A stretch of 15,001 nucleotides of DNA from JAGKXC01 sp964554385 (lineage in GTDB: Bacteria > Bacteroidota > Bacteroidia > NS11-12g > UBA955). The stretch is taken from NCBI GenBank assembly GCA_964554385.1, contig CAZKOM010000056.1:1-15001 (forward strand), given 5' to 3'. Both the position numbers and the translations under genes were made by a program. The notes beneath the pieces are model-generated. The model saw only the letters and a list, made by a program, of their open reading frames with translations. It searched no databases and was not told the origin of the DNA. This document shows positions 7,132 to 14,259 of this stretch, in pieces. Positions within the stretch are counted from its first letter, which is position 1. Each line of letters starts with the position of its first letter.

Positions 7132-8094
7132 ATGGCAAATACTCCTATTTCTTCCATTTGGCGTTTAGTCCGAATTGAGAAACGAAATATTCGTTATCTC
7201 TTTATCTACGCCATATTGGCTGGTGCAATGAGTTTAACCATACCATTAGGTATACAAACAATTGTAGGAATAGTGATGACAGGGAAATTAAGTTCTAGTT
7301 GGTACATTTTGGTAGTTGGGATATCCATCTTAGTAGCTTTTTCCGGAATTACCCGTTTGGCTCAGGTTACCATTTTGGACACCCTACAACGAAAATTATT
7401 CGTCCGCTATGCTATCAATTTCTCTGAACAATTAAATGATTTTAGAGAGTCCAATGACAATATAACCTTAGAGACTAAATCAACTCGTTTCTTGGACATT
7501 GTCACACTTCAAAAGAGTTTTTCAAAACTGGTTTTTGATTTTTCAGGTCAAATGTTACAAATTTTATCTGGAATCACATTGCTTTCAATTTATCATCCCA
7601 ATTTCCTAATATTAGGCTTTTTCATTGTTATCATTGTCTATTTTGGTTTACAATTTACCTGGAAGTCCGGATTTGAATCTGCGGCTTCTGAAAGTACCTA
7701 TAAATTTGAAACTTCTGATACGATACGTGAAATGGCAATAGGCGAAATAAATGAAAGCCGAATGCACAAGCTAACACAGAAACTAATTGATAATATCGAT
7801 GGATACGTGCATTATCGAAATAAGCACTTTTCGATATTAAGAAAGCAAATATTTTTTGCCATTGCGGCAAAGGTTGTATTAACGGCTACCATGCTAATTA
7901 TTGGAAGCAGTTTATTAATAAATCAAGAAATTACTTTAGGACAGTTTTTAGCTGCAGAAATTTTGATAATTACCTTGTTAGATGGTGTTGAAAAACTGAT
8001 TCTAACCGTAGAATATGTGTATGACGCGGGAATAGCAATTGAGAAACTTGAATGTATTTCCAAGTTAAAGGAAGGAGGAAAATCACATGAATAA
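7132..8094 (+). CDS. ABC exporter transmembrane domain protein lacking the ATPase domain
   Basis: The protein has 320 residues. Six membrane segments (about 22-48, 56-79, 137-154, 157-175, 240-263, 268-292) have the spacing and long cytosolic loops of a type I ABC exporter membrane domain, such as those in toxin and peptide exporters. After TM6 it has a short linker (AIEKLECISKL) and stops at residue 320, just where the nucleotide-binding domain should begin. No Walker A, Walker B or LSGGQ signature follows in any frame, because the next gene starts 8 bp before the stop behind a Shine-Dalgarno sequence. The missing ATPase is thus a true gene structure, not a frameshift. It heads an overlapping operon with a HlyD adaptor and a TolC channel, which implies export across both membranes. 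It may pair with a full ABC protein or separate ATPase encoded elsewhere, or work without ATP. The substrate is unknown. Confidence 0.85.
   Translation: MANTPISSIWRLVRIEKRNIRYLFIYAILAGAMSLTIPLGIQTIVGIVMTGKLSSSWYILVVGISILVAFSGITRLAQVTILDTLQRKLFVRYAINFSEQLNDFRESNDNITLETKSTRFLDIVTLQKSFSKLVFDFSGQMLQILSGITLLSIYHPNFLILGFFIVIIVYFGLQFTWKSGFESAASESTYKFETSDTIREMAIGEINESRMHKLTQKLIDNIDGYVHYRNKHFSILRKQIFFAIAAKVVLTATMLIIGSSLLINQEITLGQFLAAEILIITLLDGVEKLILTVEYVYDAGIAIEKLECISKLKEGGKSHE
8072..8078 (+). promoter_or_regulatory. Strong Shine-Dalgarno before the HlyD-type adaptor
   Basis: AAGGAGG lies 8 bases upstream of the ATG at 8087 and inside the last codons of the membrane-domain gene. Such a sequence is uncommon before Bacteroidota genes. 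It fixes the adaptor start and supports a natural gene junction here. Confidence 0.6.
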
Positions 8095-9424
8095 GTCTCT
8101 AATCAAAGATAAATTATCGGATTGGCTGTACGATAATGTCTATGTTGGAAAAGGCATCAATAAATTTTTTACGGGTTTGTTGGTACTAGTGATAATTTTT
8201 CTATTCCTACCTTGGGTTCAAAATATCGAAACACTAGGAACAGTTACTACATTTCTGCCTGAAGAGCGTCCGCAAGAAGTTCAAACCTTTATTGCTGGTA
8301 GAATTGCAAAATGGAAAGTAAAAGAAGGAGATTATGTGAATAAAGGTGATACGATTGCTGTATTGGATGAAATTAATAGCGAATATTTAAACCCAGAATT
8401 ATTAAATCAAACCGAAATTCAAATTCAAGCAAAGGAACAAAGTGTATTGAGTTATAATTCTAAAATTGGAGCTATCAATAAACAAATAACACAACTAGAA
8501 TCCAATCGAGATTTGTCATTGCAAAAGGCAAGAAACAAAATTGAACAGGAAGCATTAAAGTTAAAAGCAGAACAAGCAGAATTAATAGCTGCCGTAAAAA
8601 ATGCGGAAATAGCAAAGAGACAATTTGAACGCGATAGTATTCTTGGTGTTGATGTTTTAAGAAGCCCTGTTGAAATTGAAAATCGAAGAGTAAAATGGCA
8701 GGAGGCCATTGCTAAACAGCTAACGCTGGAAGCTAAAGTTAGAATTGCACAAAATGCCTATGAAATGGCTAAAATTGAGTTGCAAAATGTCCGGGCCGAC
8801 TACGGAGAAAAACTCGCCAAAACCGAAAGTGAGCGATTTTCTGCAATCTCTGGTCAATTAGAAACAGAGGCAGAAATTAGTAAACTAAGAAATACTTATT
8901 CCAGTTATTCGATTCGAAATGGCTTTTACATCATTACAGCTCCTCAATCGGGTTTAATAACACAAACTTTAATTAGGGGTTTAGGAGAAACTGTAAAGGC
9001 CGGTGACCCAATTTGTACTATAGTACCAGGTGGAGCTACATTAGCCGTTGAAATGAAAGTAAAACCAGTGGATTTGCCGTTATTCCAACGTGGCGAAGAC
9101 GTTCAATTTGTTTTCGATGGATGGCCAACAATTGTTTTTTCTGGTTGGCCGGCTGCAACCTATGGTACCTTCCCGGGTACGGTTTATGCAATCGATAATG
9201 CAATAGACGCCAATGGAGAATATAGAGTTCTGGTTAAACCAAATTTTGATAAAAAGAAATGGCCAAAAGAACTGCGCGTTGGAGTTGGAGCAAGAGGTTA
9301 TGTGATGTTAAATCGCGTACCCGTATGGTATGAAATCTGGAGAAATATCAATGGATTCCCATCTGATTTTTATAAATCATCCGAACAGCAAGACAGTAAA
9401 TTTCGTAAAAAGTCCTCTTCATGA
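8087..9424 (+). CDS. HlyD-family periplasmic adaptor (membrane fusion protein)
   Basis: This 445-residue adaptor has a short cytosolic N-terminus, one membrane anchor (about residues 27-44), a first lipoyl half-motif (AGRIAKWKVKEGDYVNKGD, about 70-88), a long alpha-helical hairpin rich in Gln/Glu/Lys (about 103-270), a second lipoyl half (TAPQSGLI...GETVKAGDPICTIVP, about 280-313) and a beta-barrel C-terminal part with two GWP motifs. This is the order of HlyD/EmrA-type proteins that bridge an inner-membrane transporter to a TolC-type channel through the periplasm. Its start overlaps the upstream gene by 8 bp and its stop overlaps the channel gene by 4 bp (ATGA), so translation is probably coupled and the three products are made in step. 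The long hairpin suits direct docking to the partner channel. No cargo gene is nearby. Confidence 0.93.
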   Translation: MNKSLIKDKLSDWLYDNVYVGKGINKFFTGLLVLVIIFLFLPWVQNIETLGTVTTFLPEERPQEVQTFIAGRIAKWKVKEGDYVNKGDTIAVLDEINSEYLNPELLNQTEIQIQAKEQSVLSYNSKIGAINKQITQLESNRDLSLQKARNKIEQEALKLKAEQAELIAAVKNAEIAKRQFERDSILGVDVLRSPVEIENRRVKWQEAIAKQLTLEAKVRIAQNAYEMAKIELQNVRADYGEKLAKTESERFSAISGQLETEAEISKLRNTYSSYSIRNGFYIITAPQSGLITQTLIRGLGETVKAGDPICTIVPGGATLAVEMKVKPVDLPLFQRGEDVQFVFDGWPTIVFSGWPAATYGTFPGTVYAIDNAIDANGEYRVLVKPNFDKKKWPKELRVGVGARGYVMLNRVPVWYEIWRNINGFPSDFYKSSEQQDSKFRKKSSS

Positions 9425-10875
9425 GATTTTTTAAATCCATAGTATTTTCAGCCCTGGGAGTTTTCTTTCCCATTTCAATTTTTGCTCAGTCTGCACCTAA
9501 TTTTGAAAAAGTAGAAGTTCGATTGGTTGATCTTATAGATCGAGTTATTGAATTTCACCCACTCATTAAATCGGCAAATTTAGAAATCAATAAGGGCAAA
9601 GCTGAGTTACTTCGATCAAGAGGTGCATTCGACCCTACCATTACCTTTCAGCAAAACCAAAAAAACTTTGGTAATGTTCCCTATTATCAAATTCAGAACT
9701 TTGCTCTAGAGAGTCCAACAAGAACAGGAATTAAATTTCAAATGGGAACGGAATACAGTACTGGGCAGTACTTAAATCCCATGGACAACGCAGGAAAAGC
9801 TGGCACTCAATATTACGGAGTGAGTATACCCGTTTTGAGAGATTTGTTAATTGATAAAAAACGAGCAGATTTCCAAAAAGCTAAAACCTTAAAAACCATG
9901 AGTTTCTGGGAACGTGAATTGATGGTAAATGAACTTTTAAATGAATTAGTACAACACTATATAGATTGGCAAATTTGGACCGAAAGCAGTAATAGGATTG
10001 AATTGATGATATCCAATGCGGAGAATAGACAAAATGGATTAAGAAAGTTATTTCGAGCAGGAGCATCTAATACCGTTGATACGTTAGAAACATATGTTCA
10101 ACTTGAACAGTACAGAGCGAAATTAATTGAGATTCAATGGAAGCAACTTAAAGCTAAAATGATGATTAATTCTTGGTTATGGGCAGAAAACAACACACCC
10201 ATAGAGTTAACTCAAAACAGTATTCCAACACGCTGGGGCTTAGAACAATTGGACTCTTTATGTTTTTATAGTTTTAACAACTTTTCAAACTCTACTGGTT
10301 TGGAAAATCTGCCATTGCCTCCGGAATTGAATTTACTTCAAAATTCAATTAGTTTAAGTAAAATAGACCTTAACTATAAGACAAACAACTTATTACCAAC
10401 TTTAGATTTAAAATATCAGTATTTACAAACTCTCAATAATTTCGATTTTTCAACGATTGGGAATTTTAATACTAATAATCGATTTGGGATTCAATTTAGC
10501 AGTCCTTTGATTTATCGAGAAGCTCGAGGAGATTATCAATTAGCAAAATATAAATTTCAACAATTAGAATGGAAATATCAATCCAAACAACGCGAGTTTT
10601 TCATTAAAATACAGACTCAATATAACGAGATTAGCGTTAGTAAAGGGCTATATTCCAAATGGGTTGAAATTGGCACAGAATTAACGGATTTATACAATCT
10701 AGAAACACGCAGATTTGAAGCGGGTGATGCTAATTTTTTCATCGTAAATACCAGAGAAATGAGGGCATTAGATGCTCAATTAAAAGCGTTGGAGTATAGA
10801 AAAGAATATTTAGAGAATTGCAATGATTTTCTAAACTACACTGGGTGGTATAGCAAAATTTTTATCACCAATTAA
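9421..10875 (+). CDS. TolC-family outer-membrane efflux/secretion channel
   Basis: This 484-residue protein has a clear signal peptide (MRFFKSIVFSALGVFFPISIFAQ) and the two-repeat alpha-barrel pattern of TolC-type proteins. 'LVDLIDRVIEFHPLIKSANLEI' style helix starts near residue 35, 'STGQYLNPMDNAGKAGTQY' lies in the first beta-hairpin region, and a second repeat begins near 'LPLPPELNLLQNSISLSKIDLNYKTNNLLPTLDLKYQY'-like text (given here only by position, about 297-338). The length is typical for the family. It forms a trimeric pore through the outer membrane and periplasm. The ATGA overlap with the adaptor gene makes it the third member of the exporter operon. No clear intrinsic terminator follows in the 177-bp gap before gyrB. 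Confidence 0.92.
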   Translation: MRFFKSIVFSALGVFFPISIFAQSAPNFEKVEVRLVDLIDRVIEFHPLIKSANLEINKGKAELLRSRGAFDPTITFQQNQKNFGNVPYYQIQNFALESPTRTGIKFQMGTEYSTGQYLNPMDNAGKAGTQYYGVSIPVLRDLLIDKKRADFQKAKTLKTMSFWERELMVNELLNELVQHYIDWQIWTESSNRIELMISNAENRQNGLRKLFRAGASNTVDTLETYVQLEQYRAKLIEIQWKQLKAKMMINSWLWAENNTPIELTQNSIPTRWGLEQLDSLCFYSFNNFSNSTGLENLPLPPELNLLQNSISLSKIDLNYKTNNLLPTLDLKYQYLQTLNNFDFSTIGNFNTNNRFGIQFSSPLIYREARGDYQLAKYKFQQLEWKYQSKQREFFIKIQTQYNEISVSKGLYSKWVEIGTELTDLYNLETRRFEAGDANFFIVNTREMRALDAQLKALEYRKEYLENCNDFLNYTGWYSKIFITN

Positions 10876-10973
10876 TAGAAATACAAAATTAGATAATTAA
10901 AAGTTGTCTATCGCTGATAATTTGATCGTTTATTTTATGTAATTATAGGGTTTTTTCGTTAGTAATAAGTGGA

Positions 10974-10989
10974 TAATTGAAATCAATTA
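10974..10989. promoter_or_regulatory. Palindrome in the gyrB upstream region
   Basis: TAATTGA-AA-TCAATTA is a perfect 7-bp dyad around two bases, centred about 70 bp before the gyrB start in a 177-bp gap. Its AT-rich form and symmetry would suit a dimeric regulator's operator. A TATATTTA sequence at 11016-11023 (one mismatch to TAnnTTTG) could be the gyrB -7 element, but no TTTG lies 19 bases upstream. The rest of the gap shows nothing I can name. Confidence 0.25.
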
Positions 10990-11052
10990 ACCATCGTATA
11001 CCCGTGTTTGCAAGTTATATTTACGGAATATTAATTCTGTAATAAATAAACG

Positions 11053-13005
11053 ATGTCTGAAGAAAACAAAAGTAATTACGGTGCGGAGAATATTCAGGTT
11101 TTAGAAGGCCTTGAAGCGGTACGTAAACGACCAGCCATGTATATTGGCGATATCGGACCGAAAGGATTGCACCATTTAGTATATGAGGTAGTAGATAATA
11201 GTATAGATGAAGCATTGGCCGGACATTGTAACGACATTAAAGTTACAATTCTACCTGGAAATGCTATTCGTGTTATAGATAACGGTAGAGGTATTCCTAC
11301 CGGTATGCACCCAAAGGAAAAAAAGAGTGCATTGGAGGTTGTAATGACCGTTTTACACGCGGGGGGTAAATTTGACAAAGATACCTATAAGGTTTCTGGA
11401 GGTTTACACGGTGTAGGTGTAAGTTGTGTTAATGCATTATCCACGCATCTAAATGTTCGTGTTTTTCGTGAAGGAAAAATCTTTCAACAAGAATATCAAA
11501 TCGGAAAACCCTTGTACGATGTAAAAGTAATTGGGGAATCCGATCAACGTGGAACTGAAGTTACATTTCAACCGGATGATACCATATTCCAAGCGACGGA
11601 GTACAACTTCGAGACGTTGCAAAACAGATTACGTGAATTAGCTTATTTGAATAAAGGTATCCGATTGTCTCTAACAGATGAACGCGAGGCGCAAGAAGAT
11701 GGTACTTTCCGCACCGAAATATTTTACAGCGAAGGCGGATTAAAAGAGTTTATCAGTTATGTTGACGGAACACGTGAAAAATTAATTCCTGAGCCAGTAT
11801 ATTGTGAAAGTGATAAATATGGTATTCCAGTAGAAATTGCCTTTCAGTACAATACGGGTTATGCAGAAAATCTGCATTCTTATGTGAATAATATTAACAC
11901 CATTGAAGGGGGTACCCACGTTGCTGGTTTCCGAAGGGCGCTAACAAGAACGTTAAAGAGTTATGCCGAAAAGCAAAAATTACTAGATAAGTTAAAAATA
12001 GAAATTAGTGGAGAAGATTTTCGCGAGGGATTAACTGGAGTTATTTCGGTTAAAGTTGCTGAACCACAGTTTGAAGGACAGACAAAAACTAAGTTAGGCA
12101 ACAATGAAGTAATGGGTGCCGTTGACCAAACGGTTGCCGAAATGTTAGCCAACTATCTAGAAGAAAACCCAAAAGAAGCCAAGATCATCGTTGATAAAGT
12201 TGTATTAGCAGCTCAAGCACGTGCTGCGGCTAGAAAAGCTCGAGAGATGGTTCAGCGTAAAGGTGCAATGAGCGGAATGGGCTTACCTGGCAAATTATCC
12301 GATTGTTCTAAGACCGATGCATCTGTTTGCGAAATATTTTTAGTTGAGGGAGATTCCGCTGGAGGAACAGCAAAACAAGGTCGAGATAGAGAATTCCAAG
12401 CAATTCTTCCCCTTCGCGGAAAAATTTTAAATGTAGAAAAGGCTTTAGAGCATAAAATTTACGATAATGAAGAGGTTCGAAATATGTTTACCGCCTTGGG
12501 AGTACATATTGCAACCAATGAAGAAGGGGATAAAGAGTTAAACTTAGACAACCTACGTTATCATAAAATCGTAATTATGACGGATGCAGACGTGGATGGT
12601 AGTCACATTCGTACCCTAATACTCACTCTATTCTTCCGATATATGAAGAAACTAATTGAAAGTGGGCATTTATATATTGCTACCCCACCCTTATACTTAG
12701 TTAAAAAAGGAAAAGATTTTAAATATTGTTGGGACGATGTTCAACGTGATGCAGCAATTAAAGAATTAGCTAAGGAAGGTAAAGAAGATTCTGTGAATGT
12801 TCAGCGATACAAAGGTTTAGGTGAAATGAATGCAGAACAATTATGGGAAACAACCATGGATCCATCAAGAAGAACCTTAAAGAAAGTGACGCTTGATAGT
12901 GCTGCTGAAGCAGATCGTGTATTCTCTATGTTAATGGGTGATGATGTACCACCAAGAAGAGAATTTATTGAAACTCACGCTAAGTACGCTAAAATCGACG
13001 CTTAG
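11053..13005 (+). CDS. gyrB: DNA gyrase subunit B
   Basis: This 650-residue protein matches short-form GyrB from end to end. The N-terminal GHKL ATPase has EAVRKRPAMYIGD, E45 and N49 in EVVDNSIDEALAG (base catalyst and Mg ligand), D76 in DNGRGIP, and the lid GLHGVGVSCVNALS. The transducer domain follows. The TOPRIM domain has E432 in EGDSAGG, PLRGKILNVEKA and D511-x-D513-x-D515 in TDADVDGSHIRT. The C-terminal part has QRYKGLGEMN and GDDVPPRREFIE. With GyrA it introduces negative supercoils using ATP. The 'PLRGKILNVEKA' and 'QRYKGLGEMNAEQLWETTMDP'-type text favours GyrB over ParE. The start at 11053 gives the usual N-terminus MSEENK..YGAENIQVLEGLEAVRKRP. No Shine-Dalgarno is visible, as expected for this phylum. 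A strong intrinsic terminator follows at 13034. Confidence 0.98.
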   Translation: MSEENKSNYGAENIQVLEGLEAVRKRPAMYIGDIGPKGLHHLVYEVVDNSIDEALAGHCNDIKVTILPGNAIRVIDNGRGIPTGMHPKEKKSALEVVMTVLHAGGKFDKDTYKVSGGLHGVGVSCVNALSTHLNVRVFREGKIFQQEYQIGKPLYDVKVIGESDQRGTEVTFQPDDTIFQATEYNFETLQNRLRELAYLNKGIRLSLTDEREAQEDGTFRTEIFYSEGGLKEFISYVDGTREKLIPEPVYCESDKYGIPVEIAFQYNTGYAENLHSYVNNINTIEGGTHVAGFRRALTRTLKSYAEKQKLLDKLKIEISGEDFREGLTGVISVKVAEPQFEGQTKTKLGNNEVMGAVDQTVAEMLANYLEENPKEAKIIVDKVVLAAQARAAARKAREMVQRKGAMSGMGLPGKLSDCSKTDASVCEIFLVEGDSAGGTAKQGRDREFQAILPLRGKILNVEKALEHKIYDNEEVRNMFTALGVHIATNEEGDKELNLDNLRYHKIVIMTDADVDGSHIRTLILTLFFRYMKKLIESGHLYIATPPLYLVKKGKDFKYCWDDVQRDAAIKELAKEGKEDSVNVQRYKGLGEMNAEQLWETTMDPSRRTLKKVTLDSAAEADRVFSMLMGDDVPPRREFIETHAKYAKIDA

Positions 13006-13025
13006 TTCGATATCTCTACATATCA

Positions 13026-14258
13026 TTAATACTGAATGGCCCTCGATAGGGCCATTCTTTTTATCCATTGTAATGGAATTAATGCAATCAACAAGCTCAA
13101 GATCAGCAATCCGAAATTCACCATCAAAACATAAAACCAATTAAATTCTACCATAACGTGTGAAACAAAGTAAATAGACTGATTTAGTTTAATTAATTGG
13201 TAATTATCTTGGATCCAACAAAGAAAAAAAGCAATTATATCACCGATACTGATACCTAAAGAAATGATTACGATTGCTTGCCAGAGAAACACTCGTTGCA
13301 CGGCATGTACATCGGCCCCTAAAGCTTGAATCAAACCAATAAATTTTATTCTTTCAAAAATTAATATCAATAAAATTGTAGTAACCGCAATAAAGCAGAC
13401 AATTGCCATCAATATAAGAATAACCCAAACATTAGTATTTAAAATTGACAGCCAATCATAAATCTGTCTGTGAAAAAACCTTGAAGTATTTAAACGCAAA
13501 TCGCCAGCGGGCACCGTAAGCTTCAACTCATCGAACAATTGTAAATCCTGTCCATCGTTGGCCCAAACTTCTATTTTTGTAATGGAATTAGAATCCGGCA
13601 AAAATCCACTAACAAGGGATTGATCCACATAGATAATTTGCTGATCAATTTGATCAATTCCTGTTTCAAAAATACCTACTATTTCAAGTCGTTTTGGTCT
13701 TGGCCTTACTGTTCTAAGCGAATCTTCATTCTTAAAAAATACAAGAGTTATTAAACTCCCTGTATCCACTTTTAATCGTGATGCTAACTCTTTGGAAATC
13801 CAAACCCAATTTTGCCCCTTTTCATTGCTTGTATTTTGTGACAATATAAAAGGTTGTAGAATTGATTTCACCTGTGTAAAATCCATTCCATTAGCTACTA
13901 CCCCATCTAAATCTTCTTCACCTTTAATAATGGAGGCCTTTGAACAAGAAATTGTCCAATTCTTAACGTGCGTACTGTTAACCAGTACTTTTTCGATATT
14001 TGAACCTTTTTCTCTAATAAAAGGAATGGGTTCGGCATTTTCTAGATTTGCTGCATTGTCTATAATGAAATCGCCATGTAGTTGAATTACCTTTTGTTTA
14101 ATTCCTTGTTGAAATCCTCTTACAGTAGAAATTGTAATAATCATTACACAAACACTCAATGCAACGGCGGAAATAGCCAAAATCATCATATTTTTGGAAA
14201 AGGTTTGGTTTTTATTTTTGACCAAACGAAAAGCAACCCATCTTTCCCAAGAATTCAT
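13026..14258 (-). CDS. LolC/LolE-type (FtsX-like) ABC transporter permease
   Basis: The chosen start at 14258 gives 410 residues beginning MNSWERWVAFRLV. The family shape is clear: one membrane segment (about 24-45), a large periplasmic domain (about 50-275) of the MacB/LolE core type, then three membrane helices (about 283-308, 325-350, 372-395). The cytosolic coupling segment 'ERIKFIGLIQALGAD' before the third helix is typical ('..IREIGILKALGA'). Proteins of this type, with a LolD-like ATPase, extract lipoproteins from the inner membrane or act as mechanotransmission permeases. No ATPase gene is in the window. An in-frame upstream ATG at 14465 would add 69 residues of non-family sequence across the divergent NamZ gene, so I reject it. 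The final codons carry the gyrB terminator. Confidence 0.88.
   Translation of the reverse strand: MNSWERWVAFRLVKNKNQTFSKNMMILAISAVALSVCVMIITISTVRGFQQGIKQKVIQLHGDFIIDNAANLENAEPIPFIREKGSNIEKVLVNSTHVKNWTISCSKASIIKGEEDLDGVVANGMDFTQVKSILQPFILSQNTSNEKGQNWVWISKELASRLKVDTGSLITLVFFKNEDSLRTVRPRPKRLEIVGIFETGIDQIDQQIIYVDQSLVSGFLPDSNSITKIEVWANDGQDLQLFDELKLTVPAGDLRLNTSRFFHRQIYDWLSILNTNVWVILILMAIVCFIAVTTILLILIFERIKFIGLIQALGADVHAVQRVFLWQAIVIISLGISIGDIIAFFLCWIQDNYQLIKLNQSIYFVSHVMVEFNWFYVLMVNFGLLILSLLIALIPLQWIKRMALSRAIQY
13034..13062 (+). terminator. Intrinsic terminator of gyrB, overlapping the 3' end of the opposing permease gene
   Basis: GAATGGCCC and GGGCCATTC form a perfect 9-bp stem around the loop TCGATA, followed by five Ts (13058-13062), 29 bases after the gyrB stop. 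On the minus strand the hairpin is preceded by As but not followed by a T tract, so it should act on gyrB transcripts only. It lies inside the last dozen codons of the convergent permease gene (stop at 13028-13026). Confidence 0.88.
14213..14220 (+). promoter_or_regulatory. Candidate -7 element for the NamZ gene, inside the permease coding sequence
   Basis: TATTTTTG matches TAnnTTTG 36 bases before the ATG at 14257. A second copy lies at 14189-14196. A TTTG at 14193-14196 is only 16 bases upstream, shorter than usual. Because the genes share their 5' ends, any NamZ promoter must lie in the permease coding region, but A/T-rich codons (KNKN) can create this match by chance. Confidence 0.3.
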
Positions 14259-14259
14259 G

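Noticed and set aside
8060..8110. Frameshift hiding an ATPase domain after the ABC membrane domain.
   Set aside because: The adaptor gene begins at 8087 with its own Shine-Dalgarno and membrane anchor. No Walker A or LSGGQ-like sequence exists in any frame downstream.
12931..13144. Small open frames on both strands over the gyrB 3' end.
   Set aside because: They are explained by the gyrB coding end, the terminator hairpin and the permease coding sequence. No start signals or motifs are seen.
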